Assembly: GCF_018069755.1 (NCBI RefSeq)
Contig: NZ_JAGQDE010000001.1
Span: 372,001-436,000 of the forward strand
DNA: 64,000 nt
Direction of reading: 5' to 3'
Source: Ideonella aquatica
GTDB lineage: Bacteria; Pseudomonadota; Gammaproteobacteria; Burkholderiales; Burkholderiaceae_C
Shown: positions 49,101 to 56,382 of the stretch, in pieces
Layout: each line of letters opens with the position of its first letter
Numbering within the stretch: position 1 is the stretch's first letter
Made by a program: the position numbers and the translations under genes
The notes under the pieces: generated by a model
Told to the model about the DNA's origin: nothing
Seen by the model: the letters and a program-made list of their open reading frames with translations, nothing else
Database searches by the model: none

Positions 49101-49952
49101 GGCGATCCGCGGCAGTTGGAGCCGATTGTGGGGACGCCGGTCGAATTGGCCGACCCTTTGCGCGAACGGTGCGGTGCCCATGTGCGCTACATGCCGCCGA
49201 CTGCATCGGCCCAGACCCTGGCCGATCGGTCCAACCAGTACGGGATGTACCTGCAAGACGACGGCCTTGGCGAGCCACTGTGGCTGGGCGCGCCCTTGCT
49301 GGTCCATCGCCGCTGCATTGAGCCGATGTTCTCCATCTCCAATGCCATCGCCTATGACAACAAGATGGTGTACGGCGCTGGCGTCGATCCTCCTGACCAC
49401 GATGCGCCGACCAGCCAATGGCTGGACGCCTCGTCTGAGGGCCATGACGGACACTGGGTTGCGGGGCAGGCGGGGCGTGCTTTGCAAGCCATGCGCAAGC
49501 TCGTCGGGCGCCAACCCCGCGACGCAGATGGCAAGCCGCGCGCGTTCGTGATCACGCCCTATGTCGTCGTGGCCCGCAAGATGGTGGCATTGCTGGCCAA
49601 GGAGTACGGCCGGGATGTTGCGGCCGAGATGTGCGGTACGGTCCATACCTTCCAAGGCAAGGAAGCCGACTATGTCGTGCTTCTGCTGGGCGGTGATCCC
49701 CACAAGCCGGGCGCGATCTCGCACTACGCAGGCAAGAACCCCCAACTCCTCAATGTGGCGGTCACCCGCGCCCGCAAGCGCCTGTATGTTCTGGGTGACC
49801 GGGCGTTCTGGACCGGCGCTGGCGACATGCATGGTTACTTCCGGCGCATGGGACGGGTGCTGGACGAGCATCTTCGTTCCCACAGGAACCGATCAGCCGG
49901 TCAACCTACTGCGGAGGATCCCGCACTGGACCCAACTGGCCAGCGTGCCTAG
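46149..49952 (+). CDS. UPF1-like superfamily-1 helicase with long coiled-coil insert
   Basis: A 1267-residue COG1112-type SF1 ATPase/helicase. The start follows AAGGGAGA by 7 bases. Residues 1-370 are an unrecognised N-terminal region with an acidic linker (about 195-245). Walker A GPPGTGKT is at 375-382. A long charged helical stretch (about 600-880, rich in Q, E, R, A) looks like a coiled coil. Walker B with DEAG is at 961-964, then VVGDPRQLEPI (motif III), VHTFQGKEAD and VAVTRARKRLYVLGD near 1203 (motifs V-VI). No nuclease motif is visible. Beside a type I restriction locus on a mobile island, a defence role is likely but not shown. Confidence 0.85.
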   Translation: MATGGQRKGPDEQSAPDARRDALAALQLWLTFEYLSPQKPPQPQLDKDVGVWELPPADEGDEHMPWVAPDKIKALDRLFKGKRRFMLFGGIVSGPELVETARDLLGAPPMDFSEQRQPVNAASFVIPLDARGQVAGDVFVSTVPWAIACMQAAQRQGRRFDFSGFFGPGGVQERVKLAVTDLLRTRQLIQDEDDAPSPGAEAASETNAEPGIDATAGDQDPSLDSGDAAAERQAVRPIDAADVHAIADIVFASTGWRPTQSQPWIIQTLRASAKDQDKRPDDPLNSFHAEELERVQGEYTAGRCGATLIQYLEAPVHPNRCDLDSSREHLVNGVHPQRMPRACWPGAFPLVTAQQFAVNTIMRDLEDGGLFSVNGPPGTGKTTLLKDVLAAIVSDRADALMTFSSPLDAFVSRLNVENHAYPVWRLDDRLRGFGVVVACNANGAAENISKDLPGLGAIDRAINLDYFAEVADSLGLPRDATQRPLRRWGAVAAVLGRQDNRFAFATDFWDGRQDESRKKPADKRETAQDDEPEEPPDPLRLFTLQEWVDAFGGTVPSWSEAKAQYAKARQSACAALARTAHLADVLAATEVLPKRLEEQQERHRELTRRQSELAHQVADAQAEVATSSGDVQRTETVLVALLRLVRQQDALRSAQDRVDQLHQQAPRRTLEALDDSVAKEELARARIQEDLQAHASMKPGAIAAFFWRGRQHRWESRQDALTADLDHRRRQLEQLEEERAGLMHWQRELRVATDQLTAAQHQLGVAHAAARSACGDTIVSTHEAKAHYNEAKARLERSSQALDVLRSRAEKTTEALDAVAAQLKADRVALAAHRGALDAAGCFDQDAAVWRLHEAPRDELHRTAPYQSGTELFHARRALFAAALDLHKSFIVHAWRKLKPTLYGSMGLISGRIGAHQVHGGPMPLWDTLFLVVPLVSTTLAACARLFRGVGREQLAWLLIDEAGQAAPQHCVGALWRARRAVVVGDPRQLEPIVGTPVELADPLRERCGAHVRYMPPTASAQTLADRSNQYGMYLQDDGLGEPLWLGAPLLVHRRCIEPMFSISNAIAYDNKMVYGAGVDPPDHDAPTSQWLDASSEGHDGHWVAGQAGRALQAMRKLVGRQPRDADGKPRAFVITPYVVVARKMVALLAKEYGRDVAAEMCGTVHTFQGKEADYVVLLLGGDPHKPGAISHYAGKNPQLLNVAVTRARKRLYVLGDRAFWTGAGDMHGYFRRMGRVLDEHLRSHRNRSAGQPTAEDPALDPTGQRA

Positions 49953-50084
49953 TCGTTCGATGGATGGGAAAAGGTGTGGCTATCTCGGATCGGCACCGCG
50001 GTGCTACGAGTCAAGCTATTCGAACATGCCTATCCATCGAGGAGCGCAATGGGGCAGGCGATTGCTATCGTCTACACCTCGTAA

Positions 50085-50147
50085 GTTGTCCACCGCGCCG
50101 GCCGGCCGGTACGTCGTAAGCGCCCACCGGCCAGCGCCATGGACAAC
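50085..50147. repeat. 63-base imperfect palindrome, copy B (upstream of hsdM)
   Basis: GTTGTCCA pairs perfectly with TGGACAAC at the ends. The inner stem (GCGCCGGCCGG with CCGGCCAGCGC) has one mismatch, and the loop is 21 bases. It lies 133 bases after the helicase stop and 214 before hsdM. The rest of 49953-50361 shows no gene; short frames there run through the palindrome. Confidence 0.85.
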
Positions 50148-50361
50148 GGAAGTGGCACGACTGCGCATGCCCACCAAAGAGGCAGAGGCCCTCGCAGCCC
50201 TTCTCCTGCCCTTTCGCGGCCCTGTGCTTCGCGCCGCCAGTGGAACTGTCCGATCGCGGGTGGACACTTCGACAAGGCCATCGCCCCGCGGGCCGAACCG
50301 CCGCCCATTGCTAGACTGAGCCGCCTGCACACCGACGCCGGCCGACCAAGAACAAGCCCGA

Positions 50362-51915
50362 ATGATCGACGACCTGAAGAAGACCCTCTGGGCCACCGCC
50401 GACAAGCTGCGCGCCAACATGGACGCGGCCGAGTACAAGCACCTGGTGCTGGGCCTGATCTTCCTGAAGTACATCTCCGACACCTTCCAGGCCCGTCGCG
50501 CTGAGCTGACGCTGCGCTTTGCCAACCCGGCCGACGAGTACCACTTGGACGGTGCCACGCCCGACGACATCGCCGCCGAGCTGGAAGACCGCGACTACTA
50601 CCGCGAGGCCAACGTCTTCTGGGTGCCCGAGGCGGCGCGCTGGGAGGCCATCCGCGCCGCGGCCAAGCAGACCGACATCGGCAAGCGCATCGACGACGCG
50701 CTGAGCCTGATCGAGGCCGAGAACCCCAAGCTCAAGGGCATCCTGGACAAGCGCTTCGCCCGCGCCCAGCTTCCTGACGGCAAGCTGGGCGAGCTGGTGG
50801 ACCTGATCTCCACCATCGGCTTCGGCGAGAGCGCGGCCACTGCGCGCGATGTGCTGGGCCAGGTCTACGAGTACTTCCTGGGCATGTTCGCCAGCGCCGA
50901 GGGCAAGCGCGGCGGCCAGTTCTACACGCCGCGCAGCATCGTCAAGACGCTGGTGGCCGTGCTGGCGCCGCACCACGGCAAGGTGTACGACCCCTGCTGC
51001 GGCAGCGGCGGCATGTTCGTGCAGAGCGAGGAGTTCATCCTCAGCCATGGTGGCCGGTTGGGCGACGTGGCCATCTTCGGCCAGGAGGCCAACCCCACCA
51101 CCTGGCGCCTGGCCGCGATGAACCTGGCCATCCGTGGTATCGACTTCAACCTCGGCCGCGAGCCGGCCGACACCTTCACCAAGAACCAGTTCCCCGACCT
51201 GCGCGCCGACTTCATCCTGGCCAACCCGCCGTTCAACATCAGCGACTGGTGGCATCCCAGCCTGTCGGGCGACGCTCGCTGGGAGTACGGCGACCCGCCC
51301 CAGGGCAACGCCAACTACGCCTGGCTGCAGCACATGCTGTGGCACCTGAAGCCCGGTGGCCGCGCCGGCATCGTGCTGGCCAACGGCAGCATGAGCAGCA
51401 GCCAGAACAACGAAGGCCAGATCCGCGCGGCGATGGTGGAGGCCGACGTGGTGGAGGTGATGATCGCGCTGCCAGGGCAGCTGTTCTTCAACACGCAGAT
51501 CCCGGCCTGCCTGTGGTTCCTGGTGAAGGACAAGCAGCAGCGCCGCGGCGAGGTGCTGTTCATCGATGCGCGCAAGCTGGCCACGATGATCAGCCGGGTG
51601 CAGTGCGAGCTGAAAGATGAGGTGATCGAGCGCATCGCCGGCACCGTGGCGGCGTGGCGCGGTGATGTGGGCGCGGGTGAGTACGTTGACACGCCTGGCT
51701 ACTGCCGCAGCGTGGCGCTGGCCGAGATTGCCGAGCACGGGCATGTGCTGACGCCGGGGCGCTACGTGGGCGCCGAGGCCGTCGAGGACGATGGCGAAGG
51801 CTTCGAGGCCAAGATGCAGGCGCTGACCGAGAAGCTCGGGGAGCAGATGGCGAAGGGGGCGGAGCTGGATGCGGTGATTCGGCAGAAGCTAGGCGGGCTT
51901 GGCTATGAGTTTTGA
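50362..51915 (+). CDS. hsdM: Type I restriction-modification DNA methyltransferase
   Basis: The N6-adenine methyltransferase subunit, which modifies the recognition site with HsdS and forms the restriction complex with HsdR. The 517 residues begin with the HsdM_N helical domain (DDLKKTLWATADKLRANMDAAEYKHLVLGLIFLKYI). The SAM motif DPCCGSGGMF is at 210-219 and the catalytic NPPF at 288-291, both standard for group-IA-like HsdM. It overlaps hsdS by 11 bases, which implies coupled translation. Confidence 0.96.
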   Translation: MIDDLKKTLWATADKLRANMDAAEYKHLVLGLIFLKYISDTFQARRAELTLRFANPADEYHLDGATPDDIAAELEDRDYYREANVFWVPEAARWEAIRAAAKQTDIGKRIDDALSLIEAENPKLKGILDKRFARAQLPDGKLGELVDLISTIGFGESAATARDVLGQVYEYFLGMFASAEGKRGGQFYTPRSIVKTLVAVLAPHHGKVYDPCCGSGGMFVQSEEFILSHGGRLGDVAIFGQEANPTTWRLAAMNLAIRGIDFNLGREPADTFTKNQFPDLRADFILANPPFNISDWWHPSLSGDARWEYGDPPQGNANYAWLQHMLWHLKPGGRAGIVLANGSMSSSQNNEGQIRAAMVEADVVEVMIALPGQLFFNTQIPACLWFLVKDKQQRRGEVLFIDARKLATMISRVQCELKDEVIERIAGTVAAWRGDVGAGEYVDTPGYCRSVALAEIAEHGHVLTPGRYVGAEAVEDDGEGFEAKMQALTEKLGEQMAKGAELDAVIRQKLGGLGYEF

Positions 51916-53173
51916 GTGGCGGCCGTTCACCGAGCTTCTCGCGGCCATCGTCGATAACCGCGGCAGGACTTGCCCGGTTGGCGATGCAGGTTTGCCGTTG
52001 ATCGCCACGAACTGTATCGACGACAGCAGCCTCTATCCGCGCTACGAAACGTCACGCTTCGTAGCGGACGAGACCTATAGAACCTGGTTCCGCGGGCACC
52101 CTATGCCGGGCGATATTTTGTTTGTGTGCAAAGGCAGTCCTGGCCGCACAAACTGGTGCCCTGATCCAGTGGACTTCTGTATTGCCCAAGACATGGTCGC
52201 AGTACGGGCCGACCTTGCGAAGATCTCACCGAAGTACCTTTTCGCTGCACTTCGTTCGTCGTTGGTTCAAGCGCAGATCAGCAACTTGCATGTCGGAACA
52301 ATGATTCCGCACTTCAAGAAGGGCGATTTTGGCAAGCTCCGCATCCCTGTTCCTGATGCCGGTGCCCAGGCTGAGATCGGCGATTTCTATTTCGACGTCT
52401 CTATGCGCATCGCCCTTCTGCGCGAAACCAACGCCACCCTCGAAGCCATCGCGCAGGCGCTGTTCAAGTCGTGGTTCGTCGACTTCGATCCCGTTCGCGC
52501 CAAGAGCCAAGGCCTCGCCCCGGCCGGCATGGACGAAGCCACAGCAGCCTTGTTTCCGGAGGGGTTCGAGGATTCAGAGAAGGGACCAATCCCTCGCGGC
52601 TGGCGCTGGGTCAGCCTTCGAGATGTCGTGAGCATCTACGACTCGAAGCGCATCCCGCTGTCAGGCCAGGAACGCGCAAAGCGACGCGGCCCATTTCCGT
52701 ATTACGGCGCTGCCGCCCTGATGGACCATGTCGACGACCACCTCTTTGAAGGCACTCACGTGCTGGTTGGTGAAGACGGATCTGTCACGCAGCCCGACGG
52801 AATGCCGGTGCTCCAGTACGTATGGGGCAAGTTCTGGGTGAACAACCACGCGCATGTTCTTCAAGGTGCCCATGGCATCTGTACTGAGCACGTGCTCCTT
52901 TCGCTACGCAGCACCAACATCCAGCATCTCGTGACCGGTGCTGTGCAGGCCAAGCTCAGCCAAGGGAACATGTGGCGAATCGACTTCATGCTTCCATCGA
53001 GAGAAGTCGCAGGTGCGTTCGCTTCGATCATTGGGCCATTGTTCGCGCGGTTTCGGCAGAACGCGGAGCAAGCACAGTCGCTTGCCGAGGTTCGCGATGC
53101 GCTGCTCCCTCGCCTGATCTCAGGTCAGCTCCGCCTGCCCGAGGCCATCGCCGAAACCGAGGAAGCGCTCTGA
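51905..53173 (+). CDS. hsdS: Type I specificity subunit
   Basis: Determines the DNA sequence recognised by the enzyme. The 422 residues contain two variable target-recognition domains separated by a conserved helical spacer (RETNATLEAIAQALFKSWFVDFDPVRAKSQG, read in parts) and a C-terminal conserved helix with LRDALLPRLISGQLRL-type sequence. Codon use in both recognition domains is less GC-rich than in the spacer, as expected for exchanged specificity domains. The start inside hsdM and the TGATG junction with the next gene indicate one operon. The target site cannot be predicted. Confidence 0.93.
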   Translation: MSFEWRPFTELLAAIVDNRGRTCPVGDAGLPLIATNCIDDSSLYPRYETSRFVADETYRTWFRGHPMPGDILFVCKGSPGRTNWCPDPVDFCIAQDMVAVRADLAKISPKYLFAALRSSLVQAQISNLHVGTMIPHFKKGDFGKLRIPVPDAGAQAEIGDFYFDVSMRIALLRETNATLEAIAQALFKSWFVDFDPVRAKSQGLAPAGMDEATAALFPEGFEDSEKGPIPRGWRWVSLRDVVSIYDSKRIPLSGQERAKRRGPFPYYGAAALMDHVDDHLFEGTHVLVGEDGSVTQPDGMPVLQYVWGKFWVNNHAHVLQGAHGICTEHVLLSLRSTNIQHLVTGAVQAKLSQGNMWRIDFMLPSREVAGAFASIIGPLFARFRQNAEQAQSLAEVRDALLPRLISGQLRLPEAIAETEEAL

Positions 53174-54897
53174 TGTCCGTCCCGCATGCCGCCGACCTGC
53201 TGCGACTGCTCGACGAGTTGAACAGCCAAGTCGCCGACGACCTCGAAAGCGAGTTCCTTGACTTCAAGCCTTGGCAAGGGCCGAAGGAAGACCTCAAGCT
53301 GGCGTGCGAATACGCGGCCTGCTTTGCCAATGCGGGAGGCGGCGTGGTGGTGTTCGGCGTGGCCGACCGGGTGCGCGGTCGCGCACAGGCGATCCACGGT
53401 GCGCGCGGCCATGACCTGGATGTGTTCCGACGCGGCATCTTCGACGGCACGCGGCCGGGCGTGTTGGCCGAGGTGTTCGAGCTCGATGTGCCGGAGGGCA
53501 CTGGCAAGCTGCTGGTCGTGCGCGTGGCCGAAGGCGATAGCAAGCCCTACGGCACCGCGGCAGGCCTGTTCAAGCAGCGCATCGGCAAGAACTGCATGCC
53601 GCTGGATCCGGTGAGCTTCCAGCGTGCGCAGGTGCGCAGCGCCGCTGTGGACTGGAGCGGCGCGCCGGCCACGGGGGTTTCGTTGACGGACCTCGACCCC
53701 TTGCAGATCGAACGCGCCCGCCAGGTGCTTCGTAGCAAGGCGCCGTCGTCGGGGCTGCTGGAACTGCCGGACGAGGCCTTCCTCAGCGGGTTGGAAGCCT
53801 TGCGCGATGGGCAGGTCACCCACACCGGCCTGCTGCTGTTCGCGCGGCGCGAGGTGCTGGCGCAGCGCTGCCCGCAAGCCCAGTTCCACTATGTGCTGCA
53901 TGACGGCGAAACCAGCGTCGCGCGCAACGACATCGAGCGCCTGCCGCTGCTGGAAGCGGTTGACAGGATGGAGCAGGTGTTCACGGGCCCGCTGAACCCC
54001 GAGAAGGAAATTGAGCTGGGCCTGTTCAAGCTGCGCGTCCCGCAGTTCCCGCTGGAAGGTGTGCGCGAAGCGGTGCTGAACGCACTGACGCACCGCGACT
54101 ACCTGAACCCCGGCGAAGTGCTGGTGCGGCATTCGGCCGGCGAACTGGTGGTGACCAGCCCCGGTGGCTTCGTGGCCGGCATCACGCCCGACAACATCCT
54201 TCGACACGAAGCCGTGCCTCGCAACCGTACCTTGGCCAATGCGCTGGTGAAGTTGCGGCTGGTGGAGTCATCGGGCATTGGGCGGCGGCGCATCTTCCGT
54301 TCGGCGCTGGTGTACGGGAAGCGCCGGCCGGAGTACCAGACCGACGGCCACTCAGTGACGCTGCGCATGTTCAACCGGGAGGCCCACGACGCGCTGGCGC
54401 GGCTGATCGCTCGCCTCGATGCGCAGGGGGCCGAGGTGGCGCTGGACCAGTTGCTGGTGCTCGATGCAATGATCGGACAGGACTTCATCGACATCGGGCA
54501 GGCCGCCCAGGTGCTGCAGCTCGGCAAGGACGACGCCCGGCGTGTGCTGGAGCCGATGTGCCTCCCGCCGCTGAGCTTGCTGGAGCGGCGTGGCCATACG
54601 GCAGCCGCCACGTTCCACCTGTCCAAGGGCGTCGCCAAGGAATTGAAAGGCAAGGCTGCCTACACCCGTACGCGTGGCCTGAACCCGATCCGCTACGCGG
54701 AGATGGTGCGCGAGTACTTGCGCGACCATCGCCAGATCGAGAACGCCGAGTTGCGAGAACTGCTGGGGTTGGGCGACTCGGCGTCGGCGCAAGTGGAGGC
54801 GTCGCGCTACCTGAAGAAGTGGAGTCAGCCCGATGGGTTTCTGGACCGGCAGCGGGTGCGGGGCACCTGGGTCTACACGCTGAGGGTGACGGCTTAA
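53173..54897 (+). CDS. AlbA_2 / HATPase_c_4 (schlafen-like) ATP-binding protein
   Basis: A 574-residue protein. The N-terminal AlbA_2 domain is visible (ESEFLDFKPW..., EYAACFANAGGGVVVFGVAD) and a C-terminal HATPase_c_4 part has EAVLNALTHRDY and LVVTSPGGF. A winged-helix tail follows. Such proteins are often listed as transcriptional regulators and commonly sit inside type I restriction operons, but their biochemical role there is not clear. The ATG shares the A of the hsdS TGA (TGATG). A 303-base gap separates it from the Fic gene. Confidence 0.85.
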   Translation: MSVPHAADLLRLLDELNSQVADDLESEFLDFKPWQGPKEDLKLACEYAACFANAGGGVVVFGVADRVRGRAQAIHGARGHDLDVFRRGIFDGTRPGVLAEVFELDVPEGTGKLLVVRVAEGDSKPYGTAAGLFKQRIGKNCMPLDPVSFQRAQVRSAAVDWSGAPATGVSLTDLDPLQIERARQVLRSKAPSSGLLELPDEAFLSGLEALRDGQVTHTGLLLFARREVLAQRCPQAQFHYVLHDGETSVARNDIERLPLLEAVDRMEQVFTGPLNPEKEIELGLFKLRVPQFPLEGVREAVLNALTHRDYLNPGEVLVRHSAGELVVTSPGGFVAGITPDNILRHEAVPRNRTLANALVKLRLVESSGIGRRRIFRSALVYGKRRPEYQTDGHSVTLRMFNREAHDALARLIARLDAQGAEVALDQLLVLDAMIGQDFIDIGQAAQVLQLGKDDARRVLEPMCLPPLSLLERRGHTAAATFHLSKGVAKELKGKAAYTRTRGLNPIRYAEMVREYLRDHRQIENAELRELLGLGDSASAQVEASRYLKKWSQPDGFLDRQRVRGTWVYTLRVTA

Positions 54898-54902
54898 CAG
54901 AC

Positions 54903-54996
54903 CACTTAGCAATCCGGCCTAGTGCCTGCGCTTTTCCGGAAATCTCTTTGAAATCAAAGGCTTGGCGCTTAGCTTGTTAAGCGCACTTGCTAAGTG
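54903..54996. promoter_or_regulatory. Nested palindromes between AlbA_2 and fic
   Basis: CACTTAGCAA (54903-54912) is the inverse of TTGCTAAGTG (54987-54996). Inside lie CTTTG-AAAT-CAAAG near 54948 and GCGCTTA-GCTTGT-TAAGCGC (54965-54984). The stretch 54898-55200 is AT-rich compared with the operon and holds no gene. It is the only sizeable gap within hsdM–hsdR. It may be a terminator/operator pair that sets Fic and HsdR apart from the methylase. Confidence 0.55.
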
Positions 54997-55200
54997 CCCA
55001 GGACGCCTGCAGACCAGAAAGCGAAAAGCCCCGGCGAACCCACCGAGGCTGTAGCGCCAACCAGGAACCCCCGATCCACTTGGCCCGAGAGTGTACGGGC
55101 GCTGGCGCCGCGGTCCTCCGCAAGCCTGCTTTCGAAGCCTTCCCATAAATTAAAGAACGCTTTACTATGGTCGCCGGCTGCTCAAGCCAGCTTTCATACG

Positions 55201-56382
55201 ATGCGCACCACCGGCACCACCGTCACCACCACCACGCTGGGCGAGGCGGTGCAGGCCTTTGTGCCCCATGCGCTGCCGCCTGCCGATCCGCCGCTGGCGC
55301 CGGAGAGCTACGCCGCCGCCAACCACCGCGCCGAGATGGCCCTGGCCCGGCTGGCGGGCGTGGCCGGCCTGGTGCCCTCGGTCGACTGGCTGCTCTACAG
55401 CGCCATCCGCAAGGAGGCGCTGCTCACCTCGCAGATCGAAGGCACCCAGGCCACGCTGACCGACTTGTTTGACGACGAGGCTGGCCAGGTGCTGGCCAAC
55501 ACGGCCGATGTCGAGGAGGTGACCAACTACCTGCGCGCCTTCCGGCTGGTGCGCGACAACCTGCGCAGACCGACCGGCCTGCCGATCTCGGTGCGGCTGC
55601 TGTGCGATGCCCATCGGCTGCTGCTGGACGGCGCACGCGGCGCCGGCAAGCAGCCGGGCGAGCTGCGGCGCTCGCAGAACTGGATTGGCGGCACCCGGCC
55701 GGGCCGCGCCACCTTCGTGCCGCCGCCACCCGACCGGGTGCCGGCGCTGCTGGCCGACCTGGAGCGCTTCATTCATGATCCGGCGCCTGCGCTGCCGCCG
55801 CTGCCGCCGCTGGTGCGGGTGGCCCTGGTGCATGTGCAGTTCGAGACCATCCACCCCTTCCTGGACGGCAACGGGCGCATCGGCCGGTTGCTGATTGCCG
55901 CCTTGCTGGAGCAGTGGGGCCTGCTGCCCGAGCCGCTGGTCTACCTGAGCGGCTACCTCAAGCAGCACCAGGCGGAGTACTACCGGCGGCTGTCGGCCGT
56001 TCGCAGTACCGACAAGGAAGGGGGTGACTGGGAAGGGTGGGTTGCCTTCTTCCTCGATGGCGTGGAGGCCGCGGCCACCGACGCCGAGCGCGGCATCGTC
56101 GCGATGGCCAGCCTGATCAACGCCGACCGCAAGCGCCTGTTGGCCGCGCCCCGCGTGGGCGCCGTGGCGCTGCGCCTGTTCGAGCTGCTGCCGCTGATGC
56201 CGCGCTTCACCATCGAACAGGTGCGCCAGAAGCTGGACACGACCTTTCCTACCGCTACCGCTGCAGTGAAGCTGCTCCACGACTTGGGGATACTCACCGA
56301 GCTGACGGGTCAGAAGAAGAACCGCCTGTTCAGCTACGCTGCTTACGTCGAACTGCTCAGCGAAGGGACCTGGCGCCCATGA
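55201..56382 (+). CDS. Fic-family protein, class II self-inhibited AMP-transferase type
   Basis: Fic enzymes transfer AMP or a related group to a target protein hydroxyl. The 393-residue protein has the complete active-site motif [12 protein letters not shown] at residues 218-229 and an N-terminal inhibitory helix motif TSQIEG (T76-E80-G81), the (S/T)xxxE pattern of class II Fic proteins. A C-terminal winged helix follows ([28 protein letters not shown]). I used ATG 55201, preceded by the AT-rich gap. It overlaps hsdR by ATGA, so Fic and HsdR are made together. Target and function in this setting are unknown. Confidence 0.9.
   Translation: MRTTGTTVTTTTLGEAVQAFVPHALPPADPPLAPESYAAANHRAEMALARLAGVAGLVPSVDWLLYSAIRKEALLTSQIEGTQATLTDLFDDEAGQVLANTADVEEVTNYLRAFRLVRDNLRRPTGLPISVRLLCDAHRLLLDGARGAGKQPGELRRSQNWIGGTRPGRATFVPPPPDRVPALLADLERFIHDPAPALPPLPPLVRVALVHVQFETIHPFLDGNGRIGRLLIAALLEQWGLLPEPLVYLSGYLKQHQAEYYRRLSAVRSTDKEGGDWEGWVAFFLDGVEAAATDAERGIVAMASLINADRKRLLAAPRVGAVALRLFELLPLMPRFTIEQVRQKLDTTFPTATAAVKLLHDLGILTELTGQKKNRLFSYAAYVELLSEGTWRP

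Noticed and set aside
45964-50147. The two palindromes as integron attC sites
   Set aside because: The ends read GTT...AAC in the outward order and GTTGTCC/GTTGCCC do not fit GTTRRRY. No IntI-type integrase is near.
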